Assembly: GCA_003342895.1 (NCBI GenBank)
Contig: PTFA01000029.1
Coordinates: 2,293,951 to 2,357,950 of the forward strand
Length of the DNA stretch: 64,000 nt
Direction: 5' to 3'
Source: Casuarius casuarius
Taxonomy: Eukaryota; Chordata; Aves; Casuariiformes; Casuariidae
Translations under genes and position numbers: made by a program
Shown: positions 50,896 to 63,780 of the stretch, one piece after another
Layout: each line of letters begins with the position of its first letter
How positions within the stretch are numbered: position 1 is the first letter of the stretch
Notes under the pieces: generated by a model
The model's input: the letters and a program-made list of their open reading frames with translations, nothing else
The model's database searches: none
What the model was told of the DNA's origin: nothing

Positions 50896-53800
50896 CTGTA
50901 AGCCTTATCAAAAAACCACAGCCAGAACAATATCGGTTTTGTGGTCTGCCTTCGGTTTTCCACCTAAGGCAGTTGCTGCACTTCAAATCACAAGTATAAG
51001 CGTAGTTCTTCCTACTGTGTTATACATCTGGACACCATGCTAGAACAAGCTTAATCAGCTATTTTGCAAGATGGCCCTACAAAAATCAGAACCCTACGAG
51101 CTACTGTTGTAAACTAGGGCCAGGCCATGAAAACAACTCTCCTCAATTCAGACAGGAATCCAACACTACAGAGATTTCAGTAGTTCTTGCCTAACAACGT
51201 ATTTCCACATGGTTCAGGGAAAGACCTCAGTGCAGCAATCCAAAATGCAAACTGCACACCACCAAAAACAGAAAGGAAAAGGAGAAAGAGAAGCAATACT
51301 AGCAAACTAGACTGGACGTAAAGGAAGGAGAAAAAGAAATCTTTGAGAAAAATAAATCTTTGCAGCAGCAACAAGCAGATGCATTCCAGCCCCTGATCTA
51401 ACTCTCTGGTGAAAGGAAGAAAGGAGGGGATGAAGGTGGACCTAACAACAAAACACTTCACTGAAAGACTCCTTTTTTTCTGCAATGGAGATTTCTGTCC
51501 TGCAGTACTTTGCTTGTGAACAGAATAAGAAGATAAGGAAAAAGCCTCCTGTATCACTGCTTAAGAACACTTAAAGAGTTCTCTACTGACATATTATGAC
51601 TTCCCAGACTTTATATCTACAGTCCAGTTATTCACAATTCTAAGTATGACAGGAGATTACTACTGTGTTTATATGACAAAAAATAGTTACATTTGGGTGA
51701 ATTCTCTGGTTAACATAAAAAAGAACCTGACTACAACATGTCTATCTGAAGGCAGTGCGAGATCCTCCAACTCCAGGAAAAGATATTGATTTAAAACATG
51801 CAGCATTTCAGGATCTATTTCTCCTACGCATGTCTGTTACATTCAGTAATGGCAGTAGGTCTGTTCTATCAGTTGACACTGTCCTGAAAAGTCACCAGCC
51901 TGATATCAATTCTCATCCTGCCAGTTTTTCCAAAGTTAATTAATTTGGATTGTCTTCTCCAATTAATTCTGCCACCATCATGACAAAGCTCTGATACCAT
52001 CACAAAGAGGACAGACCATTCCAAGTATCTGCAGGAAGAATGACCCAGTCACCAGTTAGTCTCATTCTACTTACTGAAGACTCCTGAATATCCTAGTTTA
52101 GCTCAGAACAATGAAAGTTGAGCTCCTCTGTACTAATTTATAGCAGTCATATGCTGACTTCTTTGTTCATGCAGTGAACATTTCAATATGTAGGGTGGTT
52201 TAATGGGAAGTGGTAAGGAAGCAGGGTCTCATAATAAGTCACTTGTATGCAAACACTAGAGGTTTCTCAAAAACATTCCTATTTATAGAAAAAAGAGTAG
52301 AATTCAGAAGAACAAAGAGACAACAGCAACTTAACGGACATATCATAAGGGCTCAGGAAGCTCTATCGGGGAACAAGGCCCTATAGAAACATGTGTACTC
52401 TTAAAACCTTTTCTTAATGCTTTGGTTGCTATTCTATTTATTGTATATAATACTTGGCAATAAACTCTGATGCACGAGCCCAGGTGACTAACTACAGCAA
52501 TTAAGATGTTGCTGTATCTCTAGTTGTCCATCCCACCTCTTCCTTGGAAGTAACTAAGCCTGTGGTACTAAAAAAAGCGTCTTCTTGGCTCCTACAGTTC
52601 ATATCACATCATAACATAAAGCTCACATTCACTGCTGGTTTAAACACCATCAATGGGACAAAGAGTTCCAGCGCACTGCAACTCCGGGTCTAAGAGTGCT
52701 GGAAACGTGCAATTCCATTTCAAGGTTAGCAACAGCATAGACTGACACAACCCCAGCAATTTTCTGCATTTAATCTCAACTGCAGAGACAGGCACTCCAT
52801 TTAAGATAACAAGTCAGGCTGTAGGCCAGCTACTTTGAAGCTCAATGACATCTTGAATTGGATTCAAGATTTGAAATCAGAAGAACAAGAGAAACTAAGA
52901 CTGTACCCTTGTTACAGGAAAGACGTAGGCCAGCTGAAAACTCAAGAGAGCAGTGAGCTACCCAAAACCAATCATGGTACTCCAGTCATAGCCCATTTAT
53001 TTTGGGCTGTAATCCTGTTCTCCAAAAGACTTATAGGCCTTCCCACTTTGGTATCCATCTAATTTTATTCTCTCTATCATTTAAGTCACTGTTGAAAATT
53101 TGAAGCACTAATGACTTAATTTCTTTTGGCATCATTTTTTGTTACTTTTCCATCCATGCTGACTAGTGGAACAATTTCCTCTTACTGCTCAAGTCCATAT
53201 GAAAAGCATTTTCTTGTTATCCTTTATCTCCCTTGTTAGTTATTTTCATACCTCAGATGTTCCATTTTTTTCCCCACACGACTGTGTCATTCATTCTTAT
53301 TCATCTTTAACACTGGCACCTAATTTAATACAATTTCTTCTCAAGTTTCGGATCATTAGTAATGTACCAATTTAGCCTAAGCGGTCCATTGCCATGTGTC
53401 AGTGCAAAAAAAGTACAAACTAATAATTCATACTTGTGCCCTAAGAAACAGATAAGTTTACTGAATTCCTCTTATGTACCTAACATGCTTCCTATGACAT
53501 CTTATCTACCAATTTTTTGAATTTAAGTTACTGTCTTTATTCTGCTCTTGGTCTTTATTTTGCTGTTCTCGCTCCCTTACTTCCTAAAAATAATGAACTT
53601 TATCAGTTTGAGATAATCCTTCACAACCTACCTTCTTCTTCCATCTTCTCAGCTAGTTCCTTCCTATCAGTCAGAATTAAATCAAGATGAGTGTCCACAT
53701 TTTTTAATCAAGAGCTTTCCCCCAAACCAATAAATTCTTACACAGGATCACATGTCCTTTACTCATTCCTCCAAAGAGATCTGTGCAAACAAAATCCTTC

Positions 53801-55399
53801 ATTTTACTTCAAATCTCATGTTTGGTTGTTTGCTCATTTGTTTTCTTTTTTTTTTTTTTAAAGCAGAAATAAGTTCCACCACCCATTTTTGGTGGGTATG
53901 TCACAACACTGCTTCTAAAAATAAACATATGCACTCTTAATTCACCATGATACCTTTTTGCATCTTCCCTGGCTGTCCTAACTGGGTTTTTCCTTTAATG
54001 CCATTTTGACCATTGAAACAGTAGATATTACTCCATCTGGAATCTAAGTACAGTGCAATACAACGACAAATCCTGCAGTTTAGAAGTACCCAGTCTCAAT
54101 TGCCAAGTCTTAACCTGTAAACACAAAGGTAGTCTCCTAACCAGTTGAAAGTAGGGGTAGGAGGGAAAAAGCAAGGCTAGGTTTTAATATTTAAGTATCT
54201 ACTAATACAGTCCAGAAACAAGAATATCATCACCTTTCTGTCTATACGCCATCCTACAGCAGTGTTAGAATCAAGGCTTTCTATTCAAGGTGACCAAGCA
54301 TGAGTTTCTTGCTGCTCTTTCCTGCTAGAATCACTTCCACTTTTGTCTTTGGTTTCACTTAGAAAGCCAAATCATCTAACTGAGGAACAGCAAATTCATG
54401 TTTGATGTGAAGTCATGTAGTTGGATGACATCATAACCACTGTCTACAAATTGCCTCCTCAAGAGTTATTATTAGCAAGGTTATGGAATACCCATGATCA
54501 GCTTCTCATTCTGCTCTCATACAACAGCTTGTCCATTTCTCCAGTTATCATGTAACTGATAATCTTCCCTATTTGAGCTTTTCTGAAATAGATGACTGAG
54601 ACCATCACAAAGAAAACCATCCCTCTATCTCATTACTTCTATCTGCTAGATTTTGGGGAACTAACAGCATCTTTCAGTCAAACATTTTAATCCTGACTGA
54701 GGTCAAGAAGTGAACAAAGATTTTGCAAACTTCTCAAACACCTTTCTCAGAACAGAAAGTTAGACACTGGGCAGTAGTAGTACCTAACAGCTGATCACAT
54801 AAAGTTAAAATCCACTGGTTGTTACAGCTTTAATAGGCTATTAAACACAGGCCAAGTCTGTTAAGCTAGGCTTCCTGCTGCTGGATCCAAAATTATTTAA
54901 ACTTTCCAGTCCCAAGAAGCAGACTTTTGCTAAGCCATTTCCTCTAACCATCTTTCAAGAATGCTTTTGGATAAAAGTCTTTCCAAAAGGAAAAAAAAAA
55001 AATCTGTTTCTCAAAGAAGATTTTGTCCCCTTCATTTCTCAGTCAGTGCTATATAATATTACTTTTTTGTTAGCTGATCATAATCATATTGATTTTTTTA
55101 AATCATGCTAAAAATATTTCTACCTGTCCCGAGAAAAGGGCTGTGGCTTTGTGAACCCAACCTGACTAACTTCTATCTTTCTTGACCAATGCCATTTTTT
55201 AAATGGAGTTCTTTCCTTTTCTACTTACAGCCCTGCGGTGTGGGAGATTTCAAGGATCTCAGCAACTCTGTCTTGCCATCTTTGAAGGAGTCCTAATAGC
55301 AAGAAGTATTTAGCAAATACACTTGCTAACATGCATTTTAATTAATTATGTATTTTAACTCTATTGACCTTTTACAGAATGATTCAGGTACCAAATCAT

Positions 55400-55550
55400 G
55401 GGTGCTTAGTGCCATTTTAGATGCCCTAAAATACTGAAGGCATGCATGCATGCAGGACTGGCATACATGGGAGATTGCACACACTTTTGGAGCAGCAACT
55501 GAAGACCATGTGGGATTACCTAGAGTATTTAAAATGGTGCTAGGTGCCTA
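55400..55550 (+). repeat. Imperfect inverted repeat (foldback), ~20-base arms
   Basis: The left arm 55400-55419 (GGGTGCTTAGTGCCATTTTA) and the right arm 55530-55549 (TAAAATGGTGCTAGGTGCCT) are reverse complements at 14 of 20 positions. All six differences are transitions. Between them are ~110 bases including GCATGCATGCATGC. It could be a worn-down non-autonomous DNA transposon or a hairpin. Confidence 0.55.
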
Positions 55551-58500
55551 TGTTTGATCATCAGCTTTGTTCCCTTGTTTTTTTAAATCACTAGCCACTC
55601 ATGGCTCATGCTAGGGAATAGTTTAGAGTACTATTATCATGTGTTTAAGTTAAAATATAAACCTGCACTCTTTAAAAAGAAATGCTGAGGGACAGGGATC
55701 CACAAAAAGACAGGAACTCAAATGCTAGAGTCATGGGGGCATTATTACAGCAACAGGCAATCTAACTCATTTTGGGATTTTTAAACCAAGTATTTCTTGC
55801 CAGTAAATTCCTTTAATACTGCAGTGCTCCCATTGACATGATAGCAGTGTATAAAGGTAACACAGACTCATCACTTGGACAGATGAAAGCTACAGTAAAA
55901 AAGGCAGCTGCTAAAACTTAAATCACTCATGCGATAAGCAAAATATTTACTTCTTCCACACCTCCTCCCATCAAGACAGCCCTTTTAGGCTTTTCAAACT
56001 GAAATACAATAATCTTTGCAAGCATCCTTGCCTTTGCAAAGTATTTTAATAAAGCAAAGTCTTTTAGAAAAAAAAATACAGCAGGAAAAACACTTCTAGG
56101 CAGAAGCCTGCTTCCATTACATATTTATATATTTCAATCCCAGCAGCACCATCTAACGGAGAGCTCACCAATGTTTCCTTTCATTAACCTGATAAACCTT
56201 TTATTTTGGAGATGTTAACAACTGAGACTTTAAAACATGGTCTATTTAATATTCTATAAAAGCAGATCATCTACAAGATAAGGTAAATTTTTTCTCTATA
56301 GAAAACAAACAACCCTTTTTCACAGACATTACATTCACATACAAATTAAGTACAACAGGAAGTTTGCTTAACCAAGAGATAAGATTTTAGTTAGAAATAC
56401 TTAAAAAAATTTAAAAAAAGTAAAGTAGGAAATGCCAGTTTAAAAATGCAGCTGCCTTATGCATGTTTAAGCTTTCCCTCGAAAAGCAGAGATGCCAGTG
56501 TCTCTGAACTGCAAGGAACATGGACAAGTCTAGGTCTTAATCACAGCAACAGAAGTCATTAGTTATAAATTCTTAAAATGAAATTAAGCATTTGAAACAT
56601 CTTGAAGGTTGCTCTTCTGCTACACAACATACTATGGGAGATGGGCAGCAAATGATCAATAAGCATCAATAAAACACATAGTACAATGGCTGTTGGCAGC
56701 TTCCAGCATTTACCTCATTTATTGCATTTTCTCACCAAACCAAACATGACACAAGAACATAGCAGATATGTATGAAACAGATCTATAACAAGAACTTTTT
56801 TCCTCACTGCATTTTCTCCTCCTTGTTCTCTGTACTATTTGTTAAATCACAACATTGCATGTAAGTATTCCAGCTACTCTGAATATTCCTAATTAGCTCA
56901 GCATATGGACACTCTTGTTCTGGAATAACTGTCTTTTTATGTTTAACTCAAAAGACTTTCAAAGTCTGTCTGCCCTGCCTCATCTCAGAGATTGACAGTT
57001 CATATTTAAAAAAAAAAAAACAAAAAAAACCCTCTTAGCAAATAATTTAGCAAAGTTGCAGCATTATACTCTGAATATATGTGCTAGCAGTTTTATATAC
57101 ACAAACAAGAAAATTCCAACCCTCTTCCTCATTTATTTTGGGAGAATCTCCTCACCAAAATATGCAAAATGTAGGGCAGGGGGAAAGAGGGCTGATATCA
57201 GTTTGCCTGTCCCAAGTCTTTCTAAAAACATACATGCAAGCAACCAAGAGAGTAAATCCTCCCAAACTCCCTCAAAAAGTTATTGCATAAAATACTAAAA
57301 AGTTAAGTATCTAAATAATCCTTCTGGAAATAAAAGTGAAGTGTTCAGGAATTTGTAAGAACCAAATAGCCAGATAAGGGGAATTTATGGGCCTAGGTAT
57401 TGAAAAATAGCTGATAAATTACAACATACAAATAACGATAAACTTGCTTTATTTTCCTAGAGATTGTCTAGAGCATTCTTCTGCACGTGCTCCAAAAAAA
57501 AAAGTGTCAAAATGCCTTGCTATAACACAGATTATAAAAACTGCCAAACAGTAGGGGCAACACAACATCAATATTCACTAGCAGAACTACAATATAGGAT
57601 CTATTGGCATTTCCATTACACCTTCACACCACTGGTGAGCAGCCAGGTGTTTTTATCAATGGCATATTTACTAATCTGAAATATAGCATGCTCAGCTTCT
57701 GTAGCTAGAAGTACAATTCAACTCCTGAAAGACAACAGAAAGACAGAGAAGATACTGCTGACTTCAAATTATAACAGATACTATTAACTTCAAAAAAAGT
57801 TAGCTCAAATTGTTTCTAAGGTTCTGGGTTTTTTTCTTCTTCTCAAAAGGCAGTTTAAGAAGATAACAGGAATACTATTGTATCGAGCAGATCCAAGACT
57901 GTCCGGGATGCATATGCAAATCAAGAGTCTCCATTTACTTAGGTATCCAACTTCCTTCTACTCAAGCTAACAACCAAGTGGTAGTATTTTGAGACCATGT
58001 AGTTTTACAACCACAAGCACTTTACCTTTGGCACCTATTGAACCTGGAACTGGTATCCTAATCAGGTTCAGTCTCAACAGTAAAAACATTCTTAGGCAAA
58101 AGCACAATGCTCCTCTCTCAAGGATGCTGTGCTGAAAAGAAAAGAGGTCAGAGAAAAGAACGGAATGTGAGAACAAGCGACTGCAGATTTAAAGATGTAC
58201 ATCCTTTAGACAAAGCAAGGTATATCGTAGACCCATCTTCAGTAATCTGGAAGAGAAGTAACAGTGTGTTAATTCATCCGGGAAGGAGCAGGAGAAGAAA
58301 ATCAAAGAAACAGGCAGCTGCAGAGAGGTCAAAGAAAAGTGGACTTGCAAATTAAATTTACTAGCCAGAAGTCTGAAAATAAGTCTAAGCTTGGAAAACA
58401 TAAGCATTTCTGGAGAAAAGTGATATGCAGTCACTTTGCTCAAGTGCAAGGATGAGCTCACCTCAGAATAGAAGTTATTAGCCCTCAGTAACTTAAAATT

Positions 58501-59319
58501 ACATGAGATATTGACTGACTGAAAGCAGTTCAGAACCAGACACTTCTGAGAGCCAGAGTAACCAGCTTGAGAAATTAAGAACATTTACAGTGTTTGGCCA
58601 AACAACAATTTAAGATGGAAGAGAAATACAGCAGAGACGAGCATTCCATTAGTATCTGAAGAGCATATAATGCAGAAAGAGAAGTCATTTAGGATGGCTC
58701 CAGGGAGATTAAAACTAGCAGAAGTTGAATGAAAATTTTAAGGCTATGCTTCCTATGCAAAATTAAGACTTAAATTGGTGAATCATTAGTCAGAAGCCAC
58801 GGCATTCAAGGAAACCTACTCTTGGAAGTTTTCTCTCTATAGAAAGATAGTAAGAGGGGACAGTTAAGCTGATACAAGATACAATTCCATTAAAAAAAAA
58901 AAAACAATAATTGTCCTAATTATCTGTCCCTCTCATGTATGAGCTTACAAAACAAATTCCATTCACATCGCCAAAATGGGGCTTATGAGCCAGGGCTTTG
59001 CTGTTAAAAAGTTATTTTAGGCACATTCATTGTGTGGGTAAGCTGGTTTCTGTACAATGAGAAAGATTTGTTACTGTTCTAGAACATCCAAAGCAGGAAG
59101 TTGGGAACAAGTACAAGCAACAGAACGACTATCATTTTGAGAAATTCTGTCATGTATGCATCATATGGCACTGCAATTTTGCTGTATGCGACAATGGAAG
59201 AGCTGTGAGGCAAACACTGTTTCCTGCCCCATGATGCTGACAGTGCAGAATGGTACAGCATTGTAGAGAAGACAGAACAGGATGCCTCCATACAGCACTG
59301 GCAATTCATTTCACTTATT

Positions 59320-59470
59320 GATGAATGGTCCTTGTACTGCTCTGCTGTATCTCAGCACCTCATCATTTTTGATGTCCTTAGATTGTCAAGGAAGTAGGAA
59401 AGTACCATTATTCCCATTTTACAGACCAGGAAAAGCCATAAGCATGAGCCAAAGGCCAGACTCATAAAAA
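59320..59470 (-). mobile_element. Degraded MIR/CORE-like SINE or LINE-tail fragment
   Basis: The stretch TCTCAGCACCTCATCATTTT ... TACCATTATTCCCATTTTAC AGACCAGGAAAAG follows the familiar complementary MIR-type pattern (ATTATTATCCCCATTTTACAG-like core). It is strongly diverged. The boundaries are approximate. Confidence 0.5.
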
Positions 59471-59724
59471 GCAGCAACTGCATGACAGCTATTCTCAGAA
59501 CCCCCAACCAGCTACCACCTAACCCCAGAGTACCTAAATGTTGGTATCATTTTCCAAGCACCTTCAAGACATCTTCTACACTTAAGGAAATATCTCTGTC
59601 TTCACAAGGCTGCTCACCCCAGCAATCTCGATATCAAGTTCCAATGCAGCAAAAAAAATAAACAAACAAACAAAACATCACTGGAAGAAAAGTCACCAGA
59701 ATCTATCTGTCTTCATCCTGTTAA

Positions 59725-59940
59725 TTGTCCTAACCACTTGACTAAGACATCATGCTTCCTCTTGCTCCGTTTCTCAGACACACTGAGTTTTTGATTATTC
59801 CTGGCATAGCAGAAGAGTTTCAAGAGAAGGAAGTGACATTACCCCTAACTGGCTTGTGGCTTGATGATGAGACTACTCCCCAGGGAAGTAGAAAACTTGG
59901 ATTGGAATCCCCCTTCTGCCCCAGGACTCAAGCTTGATGT
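59725..59940. mobile_element. Degraded repeat with tRNA-like ends in inverted orientation
   Basis: The left end has TTGTCCTAACCACTTGACTA, the complement of a tRNA-like A-box segment. The right end has CTTGTGGCTTGATGATGAGA and TTGGATTGGAATCCCCCTTC, a tRNA-like head with a box B-like GGATTGGAATCC, in the forward sense. Repeats with this arrangement are common in turtles and crocodilians, by my recollection. The copy is old and inactive. Confidence 0.45.
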
Positions 59941-62900
59941 CACATTACTCAGCATTGCAACATCAAAGCCCCTTGTTGGTTTGGCCCTAAGGGAATGACT
60001 TACATACATCTACATGAACAATGAACAGCACCCATGTCTCCTAGATTTTATACCGGTATCTTCAATGGACCATCTTTTCTTTCTTCATAGATGTCAAAGC
60101 ATTGTGGAAATGAAGTGGCAGCCACGAAAGCATTTCTTACCTTATAGTTGCATCTGCAACAAGCTTTTCAAGACAGACCAAATCATATCAACTTGTTTCG
60201 CTAGACACCTAAGAACACTGTAGAAAATCATGGCACTTCAAGCTTGTCTTGAGTGTGCATATCTTACATTATGTACTACAAGATATTTTTCATATTAATG
60301 CAGAAGCCATGAAGACAGGCAAAAGTTCAGTATCGCTCCAACTGCTAAACTTCTATAATTATGAGCTTCCAAATAGTCAACATTATAGCATTGAAAATAT
60401 AAGTTTTATGACTTTTTCCACTAACATTTTTTCTGAAACATTTACTATGCGTATGCTGTGTGAAATGATGCATTCCCTTCAGACCATTTACACTATATTA
60501 CAGAATTATTAATAATTTTTAATCACTGTAAATAATCTACAGAATGTTTTCTCAATACATCAGAGAAATCTATTCCATAAATGACCACTTTACATCAGTA
60601 TGAAAAATAACATTTCTGCTATGCCCATTGCAGTTCCAGCTCTAGCAAGTTTGATATCAAAGTACAAGATACCCTGGTTAACAGTACAAGCAAGGAACCA
60701 CAGAAGGAGGTTGTCATGCATCTGATACAGACCTTCTCTATCTACAAACATGCTGAGACTTCCTTTTCTGTGCTGCCATTTACTAGATGAACTTCAGAAC
60801 ATGGAATCCTACCAAAATCACACTAACTCTGCACATACAGAGTAGAGCAGTGGGAAAGAATAACGGCATGGAAATCAAAGGCTTAACATTTTTGAGGGAT
60901 GGAGAGGATTAGCAATCTACTGTTGCTGTATACAATTTTAGAGACACTTGCCCTGTTAACCTAGTTACAAAGCTAACAGTCAGTAGCAATTGAAGTCACA
61001 GTGGCAAAGATTTTGCATCAATGCTCCAGTAGAAAAGATTTCAAGGAAGAAAGGAAAAAAAAATCCCCTTAGAGTAAATAGAAAATATATATATCACAGT
61101 TTCCAATATCAAATGACCTGTTGTCTTATTTCCTCCCTAAGTTCTTAAATCTTTCTACTGTACTGTACTGTAAATCCTTACTGATTTACTAGCTTTTTCT
61201 TTTACTTTCTCTTCTTTCCCATTAGTACAGACCAAGAGATCACCTCCTCCTACTTTGTAGATAAATATCCACCTTTCATTGTAGGTTGTCTCTCCTCTCC
61301 TCCTAATTCTCTAGTCCTTTCTCTTTCTACCATTAAGAAAAATGAAAGGGATAGAAAAAAGAAATATATTTACAACATATTAAAACAAACATATACTGAG
61401 CTTATTCTATCAAGTTATGAGAGTATAGGCTTCGGCAGGTGGACACCAGTTATATTCTCTTTGCCAGCCTTTCACTGCCCTGTTTTCTGTGTCACCACAT
61501 CACTGCAGGTTAAAAAGTTCTAGATAAAAGCTAGCATGGCTACAACACTCGTTCTGGTGCTACAATCACTCCTTTATTCTGTTGCAGAAACATACACAAG
61601 TCTCCCTCCCTTGGCTTCTTTTCCCCATCCCACATCTCGAAATCTCCAATTTCACTCTCCCTCACGACTTTTCGTGTTCCTGAGCCACAGGCCAAAAATG
61701 CCAGGAGGTTTCAAATACAAGCATCATATTCAGAAAGTACCCACCCACAGGCATTAAGAAAAAAATTTAAGTCTTGGCAATTCTTAAAAGGAACCGTGCA
61801 CAAGAACACAGACATCTGAAACCAGTGTGTAACGAGCACTCTTCAGACATCATAAGATTCAGCACCATCAATTAAGAAACACTATTATATCAAAAAAAGA
61901 GTGAAATCCAGCAATTGCATCACCTAAGATATTAGAGATCAAAATGCTGTATTATTCTTGCAATATCTATTCATACAAAGCCAATTTAGGATACAGTATT
62001 AGATATAAGTCATTCAACTTTTAAACTGCTTTAATTTTCATCTGCAGAACGATGATTGTTTACTATCTAATGTATTTACATTCCAGTAATTTAACAAGTT
62101 AAAAATAAAGATTTCTGGATTTTATTTTTAGTGTTGTCGTACCTACTAATAGAAGAACCAGACTTCGATATCGAAAAACATGTTCCTCTTCCCCCACTTA
62201 AACTTTTCATTATGGCCAAAAATAATATAAAGATGAAAAATACAGCAAGATATCAAAATCATTTAGAAGACAAATTCTATTAGCATGGACTAGTAAGATT
62301 TCATAAAGAATTTCTTGTTGCTGATGCTAACTACTGCCATCTTACACAGTTTTCCAAGATACCAACAGTAAATATGGTAACACATTGACCAAATTCCCTG
62401 CGAATCCGCACTGGGACTGCTTCTCAAAACTGGTATCAACTTAATTGCAGGGGGACTTCAGGGAAGCCTAAAGACTGAGTCATTTAGCATCCTCTTCTGA
62501 TTAATATTAATTTGCCATGCTATTGAATATGCTTTGCTTTTCTACATCCCAGATTCAGCTATTATTGGAAGCTTCCAAACAAGTCGTATTTCAGTAAAAC
62601 ACCTAACCATTTTCACATTGGAACAAAGCAACTTTTTTAACATTACAGTGGTGTCTGCTTGCAATGCCCAAACTCTCAATACATCAATGTTTCTGTTATC
62701 AAGCTGTATTACAAGGGGTTTCCCAGTTCAACCATAAAAACTCTGATTCAGTCCAAACATTCAAGTATATTTTGCTTTAAACCAAAAACCTTCTCCCTAA
62801 GCACGGTAAATACAACACTTACATCTACGTTACTCCATACACACGGAACAGTGTATGGATTGCTGTCTATATACACTTTGAGTCAGATGGCTCATCTTAC

Positions 62901-63542
62901 AACGGTGTATGTTGCCCTTTAATGTCTTTAGTCACAACTCTAACAACCAACGTAACCATTAATCCCAGCCTTCTATGCATGTCAGTAGCTATTTTAAATA
63001 TAGATTTTTACTAACTGTTTCAAATTATACTGTTTCTTTTGTTCAAGCTCAATACTGCCAATATGCATTCACATCATACACTTTAAAAAAAAAAAAAAAG
63101 GCCCCTCTTTCTGGTCTGTGAATATAAGTTCACATTAGCATATAATAATGCCACATGCATTCTATAGGATGAGCTCATAATGAAAAATATATGGTCCTAT
63201 TGAAGAAATAAAAATCACATAGAAAACAGCATACAAGATTCTGTTAGATCTCAACAGTCTAGAAGAGTCACTGACCTAAAGAGACTGCAAATTTCAAAAC
63301 CTATCATTGCAAGTTCCCAAATTTTCCCACTACAGAAACAGGAAAAGATAAAAAAAAATCCTACTATATGTTAGAGATCCATATAAAGATGCACATACAG
63401 TCCTTCGTGTCACACACAAGCTCGGATTGGCTGAAATGAGAGTACGCCTCTTAGCATTAATACAATTTCTCTTCTTTTTCTGCAAGTAATTCAGACCTCA
63501 GACACTTGAGGATGCAAATAATTCAAGACGTAAATGCCTTAC

Positions 63543-63780
63543 CTTCCTATTTCACAAGCCACTGCAGTTCTCAGATTATGAGTCAGTCATAGGTTCATCT
63601 GCAGAGGAATGACTCAGTATAAACTTTTAAACATTCGTAATTTTTTCTAACCTACAACACAATTAGTTTAACATATTAAAGCACCGTGCAACAAACAGCA
63701 CAGAAAACTGAATGGCAGGGGAAAAAAAAAAAAAAAAGAAAAGAAAAAAAACACCTTTCTTTCTGCTCCCGCCAGACGGA
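63543..63780 (-). other. TRAF3: Possible 3' part of TRAF3 first (non-coding) exon ending at a strong splice donor
   Basis: Read on the minus strand, this segment ends in GGAAG followed by GTAAGG (intron GT at 63542-63541), close to the donor consensus and only ~230 nt downstream of the CpG island. If transcription starts in the island, this is a reasonable place for exon 1 to end. Against it, the segment is AT-rich and contains a long A tract on the plus strand (about 63721-63737) and several upstream ATGs. No 5'-UTR sequence is available to compare, so this is inference from splice-site strength and position only. The upper limit given here is arbitrary. Confidence 0.3.

Larger units (their letters stand above)
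48350..63542 (-). other. TRAF3: TRAF3 5' intron, part nearest the promoter
   Basis: About 15 kb. It contains a candidate exon (50769-50895), a foldback at 55400-55550 with a nearby ATGC repeat, old SINE-like relics at about 59320-59470 and 59725-59940, and assorted A and T tracts. Open frames of 60-130 codons occur on both strands, none with recognisable domains. Confidence 0.8.

Noticed and set aside
50765..50986. Open frame with CxxC and WYVDKDEANGS-like text considered as a retroviral or RNase H remnant
   Set aside because: Only vague resemblance; no neighbouring pol, gag or LTR signals. Not supportable as a viral relic.
58189..58584. A 131-codon minus-strand open frame (and an overlapping plus-strand basic frame at 58107-58355)
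   Set aside because: Low-complexity Ser/Leu-rich and Lys/Arg-rich translations with no similarity I can name; overlapping frames on both strands suggest chance.
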